Positions 50,287 through 59,155 of a DNA stretch of 64,000 nt are shown here, piece by piece; positions within the stretch are counted from its first letter, which is position 1; each line of letters begins with the position of its first letter. The notes below the pieces were generated by a model, which was not told where the DNA came from, made no database searches, and saw nothing but the letters and a program-made list of their open reading frames with translations. Source of the DNA: Parasalinivibrio latis (GTDB lineage: Bacteria; Pseudomonadota; Gammaproteobacteria; Enterobacterales; Vibrionaceae); the NCBI RefSeq assembly GCF_036825535.1, contig NZ_CP098812.1:1550001-1614000 (forward strand), written 5' to 3'. A program made the position numbers and the translations under genes.

Positions 50287-50859
50287 TTACTTGTTTTCTT
50301 CTCTTTTTAAGGCGCGCTGCCTCAGAAGTTTTTGTTGAAGGTGAAGTGCAGCACGGATGAGTATGTCCTGGTCCGGCTCTTGAAGCCGGGTATAGCGAAT
50401 GCCAATAGCATACCTGCCCTCAACTTCTTTACAACCAAATACCTCACCATAGCAGTAGATTGCTGCTGCAGGGTGGTGAAGGAATATTTTTACACGGGTA
50501 GAGGTTCCCTTGTGCAAAGGCTTGTCTGAAAAATAGGTCAGGCTGCTGGCACCGAAAGTTTCGGTTTTATGACGGAACTTGGGGTTGTCCTGGTTTGCCA
50601 ACATAAAGTTGAGCAGGAGGTCGAGTTTTTTATTCTGGGTGTTGAGGTAATTCAACAGTGCATGGCTGTTTTCGATTTTCATCGCAGCCAGGTCTTTTTC
50701 CATCGACTCGTCTGATTCCGCACATTCGCGGGCAATCCTGAACAACACTGGGATTTCAGCTTCAAAAGCTTCTTTATCCGGAATATGTTCACCTTCCGCG
50801 AGCGGCTCAACGTTTACGGTGAGGTGAGCGTGTACTGAGAAATATTCGTCCTGACTCAT
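50287..50859 (-). CDS. PilZ-fold protein, PlzB-like
   Basis: A 190-aa protein with a helical N-terminal part (about 1-100) and a C-terminal PilZ-like barrel (about 105-175: ETFGASSLTYFSDKPLHKGTSTRVKIFL, AIYCYGEVFGCKEVEGRYAIGIRYTRL). The standard c-di-GMP-binding RxxxR and D/NxSxxG motifs are not evident; the second is represented by FGASSLTYFSD. It resembles V. cholerae PlzB, which is next to mfd and, as I recall, does not bind c-di-GMP. A role in protein interaction is possible. The strong coupling to mfd (9 bases) suggests one transcript. Confidence 0.8.
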   Translation of the reverse strand: MSQDEYFSVHAHLTVNVEPLAEGEHIPDKEAFEAEIPVLFRIARECAESDESMEKDLAAMKIENSHALLNYLNTQNKKLDLLLNFMLANQDNPKFRHKTETFGASSLTYFSDKPLHKGTSTRVKIFLHHPAAAIYCYGEVFGCKEVEGRYAIGIRYTRLQEPDQDILIRAALHLQQKLLRQRALKREENK

Positions 50860-51127
50860 TATTAGCTCTTTCGGTTGGTTATGGCTTGATTATCACGCAG
50901 GAAAGGCACCGCTACAAGGTAAGTTCCTCTTTTGCTGTATAATGCATCGTTTCGGAATGAAAATCGGAAGCGGAACTTACCTGCATGTCATAAATTGGTG
51001 ATGTCTTGTCGGAACCATGGAAATCCCTGTTGTCTAACGTTATCCTCAGGCCTGAAAACAAGGCAATTATCAGGAGGATGTCAGAATATTCTCCGTTTGC
51101 CATCTAGACAGGAAATAAAAAACAACA

Positions 51128-52318
51128 ATGTTCTATCCACTACCCGTTTTTATTGGCTGGCGCTATGCAAGAGGGAAGTCCGGGGACAAATTCAGCCGGT
51201 TTGTGTCGGTGATGTCCACTGCTGGAATTACCGTTGGTGTGTTGGCGCTGGTGACCGTGCTGTCCGTGATGAACGGGTTTGAAAGTCAGCTCAAGGGCAG
51301 GATTCTTGGTGTTTTGCCACATGCCATTGTGGGTGGGCAACACCAGCCGGACTCCAGCAAACTTCTCACCTGGCCACATGTCACTAAAGTTGCCCCCGTA
51401 CTGGAAAGTGAGGCAGTGGTTCAGAGTGCTTCAAGCCTGTCTGCTGGGCAGTTGTTAGGCATTGATCCTTCAACACCTGATCCTATCGGTTTGCATATGA
51501 TGAGGGGCTCCCTGGATAGCTTGCAGCCGGGAAAATACCATATTGTTTTAGGTCGGACGCTGGCGCGAAACTTAAAAGTCAGGATCGGTGACAAAATAAG
51601 GGTGATATCCACCCAGGCAAGTCAATTCACACCGTTGGGTAGAGTGCCATCGCAACGTAACTTCGTCGTTTCTGGTATTTACGATACCGGCACGGATGTG
51701 GATGACCAGCTTTTCCTTGCCAATATCAAGGATGTGAGCCGTCTCCTGAAACGCCGGTCATCGCAAGGTTACGACAGCCGTCTTTATCTTGATGATCCAT
51801 ACGCCATCTCCGAAGTGGCGAGATTTGCTTCAAAGACTGGTGTGGATTGGCGCGACTGGCGTGCACAGCGAGGGGAGTTGTTTCAGGCTGTCAAAATGGA
51901 GCGCAATATGATGGGGCTGATGCTGGGCCTGATTGTGCTGGTGGCGGCTTTTAATATTATCTCTGCCCTGGTGATGGTGGTCATGGAAAAACAATCTGAA
52001 GTGGCAATCCTCAAAACCCAGGGTATGACAAACGGACAGCTGGTATCCATCTTTGTGGTGCAGGGAGGCAGCAGCGGCGTTATTGGCGCGATAGTTGGCG
52101 GTTTACTGGGAACCATGCTCTCACTCAATATCAATACAGTGTTACCCCTGATGGGAATTAACCTGCTTGGTGGTAACTTTATGCTGCCAGTGGTAGTTGA
52201 ACCCCTCCAGATTACTTTTGTTGTTGTCTGTGCTGTCTTGCTCAGCCTGGCAGCGACCTTTTTCCCTTCTTTAAAAGCGGCATCCGTACAACCTGCCGAG
52301 GCGCTGAGATATGAATAA
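51128..52318 (+). CDS. lolC: Lipoprotein-releasing ABC transporter permease LolC
   Basis: LolC is one of the inner-membrane subunits that release outer-membrane lipoproteins to LolA. The 396-aa protein has a transmembrane helix at about 20-42, a periplasmic domain of about 230 residues and three C-terminal helices (about 265-395), as in the FtsX/MacB permease family. It begins FYPLPVFIGWRYARGKSGDK, matching LolC. The stop codon overlaps lolD by eight bases. The window's many lipoproteins (HslJ-like, COG3014, YcfL, LpoB, DUF6279) are its expected cargo. Confidence 0.95.
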   Translation: MFYPLPVFIGWRYARGKSGDKFSRFVSVMSTAGITVGVLALVTVLSVMNGFESQLKGRILGVLPHAIVGGQHQPDSSKLLTWPHVTKVAPVLESEAVVQSASSLSAGQLLGIDPSTPDPIGLHMMRGSLDSLQPGKYHIVLGRTLARNLKVRIGDKIRVISTQASQFTPLGRVPSQRNFVVSGIYDTGTDVDDQLFLANIKDVSRLLKRRSSQGYDSRLYLDDPYAISEVARFASKTGVDWRDWRAQRGELFQAVKMERNMMGLMLGLIVLVAAFNIISALVMVVMEKQSEVAILKTQGMTNGQLVSIFVVQGGSSGVIGAIVGGLLGTMLSLNINTVLPLMGINLLGGNFMLPVVVEPLQITFVVVCAVLLSLAATFFPSLKAASVQPAEALRYE

Positions 52319-53006
52319 CCCATTACTTGTCTGCAACAACGTTACCAAATGCTACCGCGAAGGGACGCTGGAAACTGAGGTACTCAAAGGGGTTTCATTC
52401 AGCATTCAGGAAGGGGAGCTCTGTGCCATCGTCGGAACCTCGGGCTCTGGTAAAAGTACACTGCTGCATGTGTTGGGGGCACTTGATGACCTAACTGACG
52501 GCAATGTGATATTCAAAGGGCAGGATGTCCACCAAATGGGCAGTCAGTCACAGGCCCGTTGGAGAAACCAGCACCTGGGTTTCGTATACCAGTTCCACCA
52601 TCTTTTGTCCGACTTTACGGCGCTTGAAAATGTGGCGATGCCATTGCTGATAGGTGGTGTAAATACAACGGAAGCTAAGCGCAAAGCCACTGAGATGCTG
52701 GAAACGGTTGGATTGGGTCACCGACTTCATCACCGCCCGTCTGAAATGTCTGGTGGTGAGCGTCAGCGTGTTGCCATTGCACGTGCGGTTGTTACCCGTC
52801 CGGCATTGGTACTGGCTGATGAACCAACCGGTAATTTAGATCATCAGAATGCACTTGAGATATACAGCCTGATGAGACGTCTTAATCAGGAACATGGCAT
52901 GGCGTTTTTGGTGGTGACCCACGACCAGGGACTTGCGGCCAAAATGGATCGGCAGATGAAAATGCAGGATGGGGTGCTGACCGGTGGGGAAACCGTTGAT
53001 GTTTAA
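52311..53006 (+). CDS. lolD: Lipoprotein-releasing ABC transporter ATPase LolD
   Basis: LolD supplies energy for lipoprotein extraction. The 231-aa protein has Walker A (GTSGSGKSTLLHVLG), the signature MSGGERQRVAIARAVV, Walker B with DEPTGNLD and the switch histidine in VVTHDQ. It overlaps lolC by eight bases and lolE by eight bases, so the three are translationally coupled and probably made in fixed ratio. Confidence 0.97.
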   Translation: MNNPLLVCNNVTKCYREGTLETEVLKGVSFSIQEGELCAIVGTSGSGKSTLLHVLGALDDLTDGNVIFKGQDVHQMGSQSQARWRNQHLGFVYQFHHLLSDFTALENVAMPLLIGGVNTTEAKRKATEMLETVGLGHRLHHRPSEMSGGERQRVAIARAVVTRPALVLADEPTGNLDHQNALEIYSLMRRLNQEHGMAFLVVTHDQGLAAKMDRQMKMQDGVLTGGETVDV

Positions 53007-54243
53007 ACCGTTGTCACTCTATATTGCTCACAGGTTCAGTAAAAGCCGCTCACGAAACAAGTTGGTTTCATTTATTTCGCTTTCTTCTGTGATAGGGATT
53101 GCCGTTGGGGTGATGGTGATCATTGTCGGCCTTTCAGCCATGAATGGCTTTGAAAGAGAGCTACAAAACCGAGTGTTGTCTGTAGTACCGCATGGAGAAC
53201 TTGAAGGTGTGCGGGGACCTGTTGAAAACTGGCGGCAGGTGGTAAAGGAAGCCGAGCAGAATCCCGATGTTACCGGAGCTGCACCCTATGTCAGTTTTAC
53301 TGCTCTAATGGAAAAAGGCACAAAGCTTAAATCTGCACTAATACGTGGTATCGATCCCTCAATTGAATCCCGTCTTGGTGGCCTGGATAACTTTGTCGGG
53401 AAATCTGACTGGCAAAAACTGGTACCGGGTGAGCGTGCCCTCATTATTGGTAAAGGGATAGCTGACAAGCTGGGTGTTAAAGAGGGCGACTGGCTGACGG
53501 CAATGATTCCGCAGCCTGAAAATGAAAAAGGACTGTCGGCCCCGACCCGCGAGCGCCTGCATGTGGTTGGAATTCTTACTCTGGGGGGACAGATTGACCA
53601 TACCCTTGCATTGGTCCCTATTCAGGATGCGCAGAGCTACCTTGGCATGGGTGACGCTGTCACAGGTGTTGAACTCAAGATGGACAACCCCATGGAATCG
53701 CGTCGAATCATCCGTGAAGTGGGTGCCACCGTTGATGCTTATGTTTACCTGAAGGACTGGACACTGCAATTTGGCTACCTGCACCGCGATATCCAAATGG
53801 TTCGTACCATCATGTATCTGGTGATGGTGCTGGTAATAGGCGTTGCCTGTTTCAACGTGGTATCGACTCTGATGATGTCTGTTAAGGACCGTGCGTCAGA
53901 TATTGCTATTTTACGTACCATGGGAGCAAATGATTCGATGGTGCGGGGAATCTTCGTCTGGCATGGCCTGTTGACTGGACTGTTTGGCAGTTTTGCTGGT
54001 GCTGTTTTAGGGTCGATGGGAGCTCTCTACCTGACGCCAATCATAAAGAGCATTGAAAACCTGACCGGTCACCAGTTCCTCTCCGGTGATATCTATTTCG
54101 TTAACTTCCTTCCGTCACAGCTGGTTTGGACAGATGTAGTGCTGGTGATGGTTACCGCCTGGCTTCTGAGCCTTATCGCAACGTTGTATCCCGCGATGAG
54201 GGCATCCAAGCTGCATCCGGCATCGGTGCTGAGCGGGCGTTAA
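52999..54243 (+). CDS. lolE: Lipoprotein-releasing ABC transporter permease LolE
   Basis: LolE is the second membrane subunit of LolCDE and the one that binds lipoproteins. The 414-aa protein begins FKPLSLYIAHRFSKSRSRNK and has an N-terminal transmembrane helix, a large periplasmic domain (about 50-270) and three C-terminal helices; the family-typical MVIIVGLSAMNGFERELQNRVLSV follows helix 1. I start at the ATG at 52999, which overlaps the lolD stop; a GTG 15 bases upstream is less likely. It ends at a strong terminator. Confidence 0.95.
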   Translation: MFKPLSLYIAHRFSKSRSRNKLVSFISLSSVIGIAVGVMVIIVGLSAMNGFERELQNRVLSVVPHGELEGVRGPVENWRQVVKEAEQNPDVTGAAPYVSFTALMEKGTKLKSALIRGIDPSIESRLGGLDNFVGKSDWQKLVPGERALIIGKGIADKLGVKEGDWLTAMIPQPENEKGLSAPTRERLHVVGILTLGGQIDHTLALVPIQDAQSYLGMGDAVTGVELKMDNPMESRRIIREVGATVDAYVYLKDWTLQFGYLHRDIQMVRTIMYLVMVLVIGVACFNVVSTLMMSVKDRASDIAILRTMGANDSMVRGIFVWHGLLTGLFGSFAGAVLGSMGALYLTPIIKSIENLTGHQFLSGDIYFVNFLPSQLVWTDVVLVMVTAWLLSLIATLYPAMRASKLHPASVLSGR

Positions 54244-54290
54244 CCGAAGGAAAGTAAGAGACTACTACTCTCATTTTGCTTCTGACTACT

Positions 54291-54340
54291 AAAAGAAAAC
54301 GGCGTGAACTGCATCGCAGTCACGCCGTTTTCTTTTGTCA
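54291..54340 (+). terminator. Long rho-independent terminator of lolCDE
   Basis: A stem of about 21 bp with one bulged A runs from AAAAGAAAACGGCGTGA to TCACGCCGTTTTCTTTT, loop ATC. A and T runs on both sides would allow bidirectional action, but the facing gene is 130 bases away. Confidence 0.9.
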
Positions 54341-54473
54341 GTTTTTCAGCCTGAAGGTCTGTTGTGTCGAGAAGATCCTTGTGACCCCGATAATTTGTTT
54401 TTACAGACGGTAGTTTTATACCAGTAGGACTCATTAGTTGGTCAAAATGGTCAACGAGTTAGTTGAGCTGGTA

Positions 54474-55034
54474 TTAATCCTTGTCAGTTTTCCGTGGCAA
54501 AGGGATACCTGGAATACGGGCCAGAATACGTAGTTTACGTTTGCGCCAGCTGCGAACTACTGAATAGCGCCAAAGGCCACGAATACCGAAATAGCCAAGA
54601 AGGGCACATACAGTTCCGGTCAGGAAGCACCCCAAAAGGAAAGGTTGCCAGATCGCGCTCATTTGGTGCAACAGGTATTCCCAGGAAAGCTCAAAATGGA
54701 ACGGTTGATGTGGGGTATGCATCAGGAATGCGCCCAGTTTGTAGCACCCGTAAAAAAGGACCGGCATGGTGATAGGGTTACTGATCCAAACCAATGCAAC
54801 AGAAAGTGGAAGGTTGACACCAAACAGGATCGCCAAACCGGCGGCCATGATCATCTGACTTGGGAGTGGAACGAAGGCCATAAAGAGGCCGACAGCAAAC
54901 GCTCCGGACGCTGAACGACGGTTCAGGCACCAAAGGTTTGGGTCATAGAGAAGATTTCCAAAAACCCTCAGGGCTTTTTGCTCCCGAATCTTGTCGTGAT
55001 TCGGCATGAATTTTTTAATTATTTTTCTTGGCAT
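54474..55034 (-). CDS. DUF2062 membrane protein
   Basis: A 186-aa inner-membrane protein with the DUF2062 pattern: NRRSASGAFAVGLFMAFVPL (about 39-58), MIMAAGLAILFGVNLPLSVAL, ISNPITMPVLFYGCYKLG and a basic C terminus (RSWRKRKLRILARIPG). Two to three transmembrane segments are visible. Function is unknown; the gene usually lies beside comEC in Vibrio-like genomes. Its ATG (55034-55032) shares a CATG with a possible comEC start on the other strand, so the divergent promoters must lie inside the opposite gene or be read as leaders. Confidence 0.9.
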   Translation of the reverse strand: MPRKIIKKFMPNHDKIREQKALRVFGNLLYDPNLWCLNRRSASGAFAVGLFMAFVPLPSQMIMAAGLAILFGVNLPLSVALVWISNPITMPVLFYGCYKLGAFLMHTPHQPFHFELSWEYLLHQMSAIWQPFLLGCFLTGTVCALLGYFGIRGLWRYSVVRSWRKRKLRILARIPGIPLPRKTDKD

Positions 55035-57357
55035 GGCTCACGCATCTATTCGCACCAAAAACATTCTTAATCAGGTCACACTGGGTAGTGTTGCCGCCAT
55101 ATCTTCACTTCCCTGGTGGCCGGTAATCCCTGACCTTACCGCTTTAACGGTTTCGCTCCTTGCGTGGCTTTCCTTGTGCCTAATGAGGCGATGGGTTATT
55201 CCAGGTCACGGTATTGCTACCGGACTGCTTTGTGGTGTGTTTATTGCGGTGGTTGCAGCTACTGGTTACAGCAACAACGTAGCAAAGGTTAACAACACAT
55301 ATGGCGTGAATAGTACCATAGTTGGGAAGGTTGACAGCCTTTTTACAACGGATAAGTCCCAGAAAAAATTCATCCTTTCTGTTACTGAGCTTAATGGTAA
55401 GCCCGTCAATAAGTTAAAGCTCCGGCTGTATTGGCGAACTGAACAGTTGTTACAACAAGGGCAGGTATGGTCGTTTTTGGCGCGCATTAAACCACCAAAC
55501 GGTCGTGTGAATCAGTCAGGTTTTGACTCGGAGCATTATTTTGTAAGCAAAGGTATTCACGGAAAGGGCTCGGTAAAAACAGGTACGTTAATTCGGAACA
55601 GCGTTTCTCTTCGTCAGTATTTCTATCATTCACTGAAACACTATTTTAAAGAAAAACGTTACCCGCAATATCTCGTTGCCCTGAGTTTTGGAGATCGTTC
55701 GGGGCTGGAAAGTAATGATTGGTCGGCGCTAAAAAGCAGCGGATTGCTGCATCTTATGGCCATTTCCGGGCTGCACATCGGTTTGGTGTTCGGCCTTGGA
55801 TGGTGGCTGGGAAGGGCGGTGACCCTGTTCATCCCGGATGGGAAATTTTCGCTGGTACTTCCTCTTCTCCTTGCATCCTCCGTTGCAACGTCTTACGCCT
55901 GGGCGGCTGGATTTTCGCCGCCAACCCAGCGTGCATTGGTAATGTGCGTAATTACTGCCATATGTATGTTTGGTGGTAAGCGTGTGCCAATCCAGACCAT
56001 ATTGCTTTTGGTTCTCTGTATTTCACAGGCAATAGACCCACTGGGTGTTTTCAGTTCGGGGTTCTGGCTCTCTTATCTGGCTGTATTTGTACTTTTAATA
56101 TTGTACCAACATGTTGTAGCGAAAAATTCGGGAAGTTGGGCGAAGGGGCTGAAAGCACTGAAAGCACTGAAAGCACTTTGCTGGTTACAGGCCGGGATGT
56201 TTGTTGCAATGTTGCCTGTCCAAATCCTGCTGTTTGGTGGATTCAGTCCAATTTCTCCCATTGCCAATCTGCTTGCGATTCCCTGGGTCAGTGTTACGAC
56301 AGTTCCTGCAATTATTGCCGCTCTTGCGAGCAGCCCTATCAGCCCAGTGTCAGGGCTTTTTTGGACACTGGCGGATATTAGCCTTTATCCGTTGATTACC
56401 TTGGCTGAGACAACCCAAGGCACTTGGGTCACTCTGCCGGGGTACCTGGCTGGATGGGGGTTATGTGCTTTTCTTTCGATAGCTGCATTTGTGATGATTC
56501 CGGGGAAACGGATTACCGTCCTAAATCTGGTGCTTCTGATAGTCGTTGTCGGTTGGAAAAATACTGGTCTCGAAAAGGAGAGCTGGCAACTGGACATACT
56601 GGATGTCGGGCACGGTCTTGCAGTTATTATCAGTAAAGATGGCAGGGCTGCCCTTTATGATACCGCTTCAAGCTGGCCAGGCGGGTCATTGGCTGAAATA
56701 GCCATTGCTCCCGTTCTGTATGATATGGGTATCACCCAATTGGATGCATTGTTCGTTAGCCACAGTGACAGCGATCATGCCGGTGGCAGTAAATGGATTA
56801 TGGAAGAATTCCAGCCTGAAAATGCTTTTTCTTCCGCGAATCAGGCTGGTTTTGGGCCATGCTTGTCAGGAGAAAGTTGGGTTTGGCAGGGGCTAACATT
56901 TGAGATGCTATGGCCCCAAACCCGGGTCGTTCGTGCGGACAATGATGAGTCCTGTGTGATTCGGGTATCTGATGGCACTTATTCAGTGCTTCTTACTGGA
57001 GACATCGAAGAAAAATCCGAGTTGGCCCTTGTTGGCTTGGACTCCATAGAACTCAAGGCTGACATTCTGGTTGTGCCTCACCATGGAAGTAAAACATCAT
57101 CGTCCCCGTCGTTTATTGAGGCCGTATCGCCCCAACTGGCTCTGGTTTCTTCGGCTCGATTCAATCCCTGGAATTTGCCCGCTGATGACGTCGTAACAAG
57201 ATATACCAGCAGGGATATTCCCTGGTTTGAAACAGGCCGCTCAGGGCAACTGTCAGTCGTATTTTCTGACGCAGGGTGGCGTCTTATTCGCCAAAGGCAA
57301 GACAAACAATGGTTTTGGTTTCGCAAGCTGTTTGGAGACGACCTACAAAACGAGTAG
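55033..57357 (+). CDS. comEC: DNA internalisation/competence protein ComEC (Rec2)
   Basis: ComEC forms the inner-membrane channel for single-stranded DNA during natural transformation and degrades the second strand. Domains in order: an N-terminal DUF4131-like region with membrane helices (about 20-130), the competence domain with many helices (about 220-500, including LMAISGLHIGLVFGLGWW), and a C-terminal metallo-beta-lactamase domain with SHSDSDHAGGSKWI, LTGDIE and VPHHGSKTSSSPSF. The start is uncertain: ATG 55033 (774 aa) or 55006 (783 aa); neither has a good ribosome-binding site. Three in-frame copies of a 9-bp repeat lie at 56149. Confidence 0.93.
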   Translation: MAHASIRTKNILNQVTLGSVAAISSLPWWPVIPDLTALTVSLLAWLSLCLMRRWVIPGHGIATGLLCGVFIAVVAATGYSNNVAKVNNTYGVNSTIVGKVDSLFTTDKSQKKFILSVTELNGKPVNKLKLRLYWRTEQLLQQGQVWSFLARIKPPNGRVNQSGFDSEHYFVSKGIHGKGSVKTGTLIRNSVSLRQYFYHSLKHYFKEKRYPQYLVALSFGDRSGLESNDWSALKSSGLLHLMAISGLHIGLVFGLGWWLGRAVTLFIPDGKFSLVLPLLLASSVATSYAWAAGFSPPTQRALVMCVITAICMFGGKRVPIQTILLLVLCISQAIDPLGVFSSGFWLSYLAVFVLLILYQHVVAKNSGSWAKGLKALKALKALCWLQAGMFVAMLPVQILLFGGFSPISPIANLLAIPWVSVTTVPAIIAALASSPISPVSGLFWTLADISLYPLITLAETTQGTWVTLPGYLAGWGLCAFLSIAAFVMIPGKRITVLNLVLLIVVVGWKNTGLEKESWQLDILDVGHGLAVIISKDGRAALYDTASSWPGGSLAEIAIAPVLYDMGITQLDALFVSHSDSDHAGGSKWIMEEFQPENAFSSANQAGFGPCLSGESWVWQGLTFEMLWPQTRVVRADNDESCVIRVSDGTYSVLLTGDIEEKSELALVGLDSIELKADILVVPHHGSKTSSSPSFIEAVSPQLALVSSARFNPWNLPADDVVTRYTSRDIPWFETGRSGQLSVVFSDAGWRLIRQRQDKQWFWFRKLFGDDLQNE
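56149..56175 (+). repeat. In-frame tandem 9-bp repeat within comEC
   Basis: CTGAAAGCA occurs three times in tandem and encodes LKALKALKA in a cytoplasmic loop between membrane helices. The period of nine keeps the frame, so copy-number changes would lengthen or shorten the loop without a frameshift. Confidence 0.85.
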
Positions 57358-57392
57358 AATGCGGCGTAATTCTTTTCGACAAGTGATATTCG

Positions 57393-59147
57393 ATGAGCGA
57401 GTTCCAAGACCGATCAACCTGGGAAACATTCAAACGCCTCTGGCCGATGATTCGTGTCTATAAAGCCGGGATGATCGTCGCTGTTATTGCCCTGGTGGCA
57501 AACTCGGCAGCTGATACCCTCCTGATTTCCATGATTAAGCCTCTGCTGGATGAAGGCTTTACCTACGATAAAGTATCGTCCGATTTCCTTACCTGGATGC
57601 CGTTGTACCTGTTACTGTTGATCTTGCTGCGCGGGGTTTCGGGTTTTGTTTCCACTTACTGTCTGTCCTGGGTGTCCGGCAATGTGGTGATGAAGATGCG
57701 CCGTATGGTGTTCAACCACTTTATGTCCATGCCGGTCAGCTTCTTCGACAAAGAATCATCGGGAAAACTGCTGTCCCGTATTACATACGATTCAGAGCAG
57801 GTTGCTGCTGCAACAAGCGGGGCATTGGTGAACATTGTCCGTGAAGGGGCGATGATTATTGGCCTGTTGGTAATGATGTTCTGGAACAGTTGGCAGCTTT
57901 CCGCCATCTTGCTGGTGATTGCGCCGGTAGTTGCCTGGGCGATTGGTGTTGTTTCCAAGCGTTTCCGTAAAATTTCGCGCAATATGCAAGAAGCCATGGG
58001 TCATATGACATCATCGGCGGAGCAGATGCTGAAAGGGCATAAAGTTGTTCTCAGCTACAACGGCCAGCAGGTAGAGAGCGATCGCTTTGACCAGATGAGT
58101 AACCGTATGCGCCAGCAATCCATGAAGCTGGTGGCTGCACAGGCCATTGCAAACCCGGTTATCCAGTTTATTGCGTCTCTGGCACTGGTGGTTGTCCTGG
58201 TTCTTGCCAATACCGAATCAATCCGCAGCCAGCTGACCCCAGGTACATTTGCAGTCATTTTCACTGCAATGTTTGGACTGATGCGTCCACTGAAATCGCT
58301 GACTAACGTTACATCCCAGTTCCAACGCGGTATGGCAGCAAGCCAGACCCTGTTTGACCTGATGGATATGGACGGTGAGAAGGATACCGGCAGCCATGTT
58401 GCCGAGCGCGTAAAAGGGGACGTAAAGGTAGATAACATCACCTTTACCTATCCAACCAAGGATACGCCTGCGCTCAGAAGCATCAGTTTTGACCTGCCTG
58501 CCGGTAAAACACTTGCTCTGGTAGGACGCTCAGGTTCAGGCAAGAGTACTATTGCCAACTTACTTACCCGTTTCTATGAGATAGATTCCGGTGAAATTCG
58601 GCTAGATGACATTAACCTGACGGAATACAAACTCTCTAACCTGCGTGAACAGGTAGCAGTTGTTTCCCAGAACGTTCACCTTTTCAACGACACTATCGCC
58701 AACAATATTGCCTATGCTGCAACAGAGTCTTATTCCCGTGAGCAAATTGAACATGCAGCGAAACTGGCCCATGCTACAGGCTTTATCGAAGGCATGGACA
58801 ACGGCTTTGATACCGTTATCGGTGAGAATGGAGTAAGCCTGTCTGGTGGCCAGCGACAGAGATTGGCCATTGCCCGTGCATTGCTTCGTGATGCTCCGGT
58901 ACTGATTCTGGATGAGGCAACCTCTGCCTTGGATACTGAGTCAGAAAAAGCGATACAGGCTGCGTTGGATGAGCTGCAAAAGGATCGTACCGTGCTGGTA
59001 ATCGCACACCGCCTGTCAACAATTGAGAATGCTGACCAGATTCTTGTGGTGGATGAAGGTGAAATCATTGAGCGTGGTGACCATAAAACCCTGCTTGAAA
59101 AAGAGGGTGCTTATGCCCAGCTCCACCGTATCCAGTTTGGTGAGTAA
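57393..59147 (+). CDS. msbA: Lipid A/phospholipid flippase MsbA
   Basis: MsbA is the ABC exporter that flips lipid A-core across the inner membrane. The 584-aa half-transporter has six transmembrane helices (about 20-310), then the ATPase: Walker A (GRSGSGKSTIANLLTR, about 375-390), signature VSLSGGQRQRLAIARAL, Walker B ILDEATSALD and the switch histidine in VIAHRLSTI. Length and sequence match E. coli MsbA (582 aa). It is 36 bases after comEC and 9 before lpxK, an order shared with E. coli (ycaI-msbA-lpxK-ycaR-kdsB). Confidence 0.98.
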   Translation: MSEFQDRSTWETFKRLWPMIRVYKAGMIVAVIALVANSAADTLLISMIKPLLDEGFTYDKVSSDFLTWMPLYLLLLILLRGVSGFVSTYCLSWVSGNVVMKMRRMVFNHFMSMPVSFFDKESSGKLLSRITYDSEQVAAATSGALVNIVREGAMIIGLLVMMFWNSWQLSAILLVIAPVVAWAIGVVSKRFRKISRNMQEAMGHMTSSAEQMLKGHKVVLSYNGQQVESDRFDQMSNRMRQQSMKLVAAQAIANPVIQFIASLALVVVLVLANTESIRSQLTPGTFAVIFTAMFGLMRPLKSLTNVTSQFQRGMAASQTLFDLMDMDGEKDTGSHVAERVKGDVKVDNITFTYPTKDTPALRSISFDLPAGKTLALVGRSGSGKSTIANLLTRFYEIDSGEIRLDDINLTEYKLSNLREQVAVVSQNVHLFNDTIANNIAYAATESYSREQIEHAAKLAHATGFIEGMDNGFDTVIGENGVSLSGGQRQRLAIARALLRDAPVLILDEATSALDTESEKAIQAALDELQKDRTVLVIAHRLSTIENADQILVVDEGEIIERGDHKTLLEKEGAYAQLHRIQFGE

Positions 59148-59155
59148 CGGCCCGG

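Noticed and set aside
51072..51107. Possible leader peptide before lolC (MSEYSPFAI) after AGGAGG
   Set aside because: The ribosome-binding sequence touches the ATG with no spacing, and there is no attenuator-like structure after it.
56149..56175. Tandem repeat considered as a CRISPR or mobile-element sign
   Set aside because: Units are nine bases, contiguous and in frame inside comEC; there are no spacers or flanking features.
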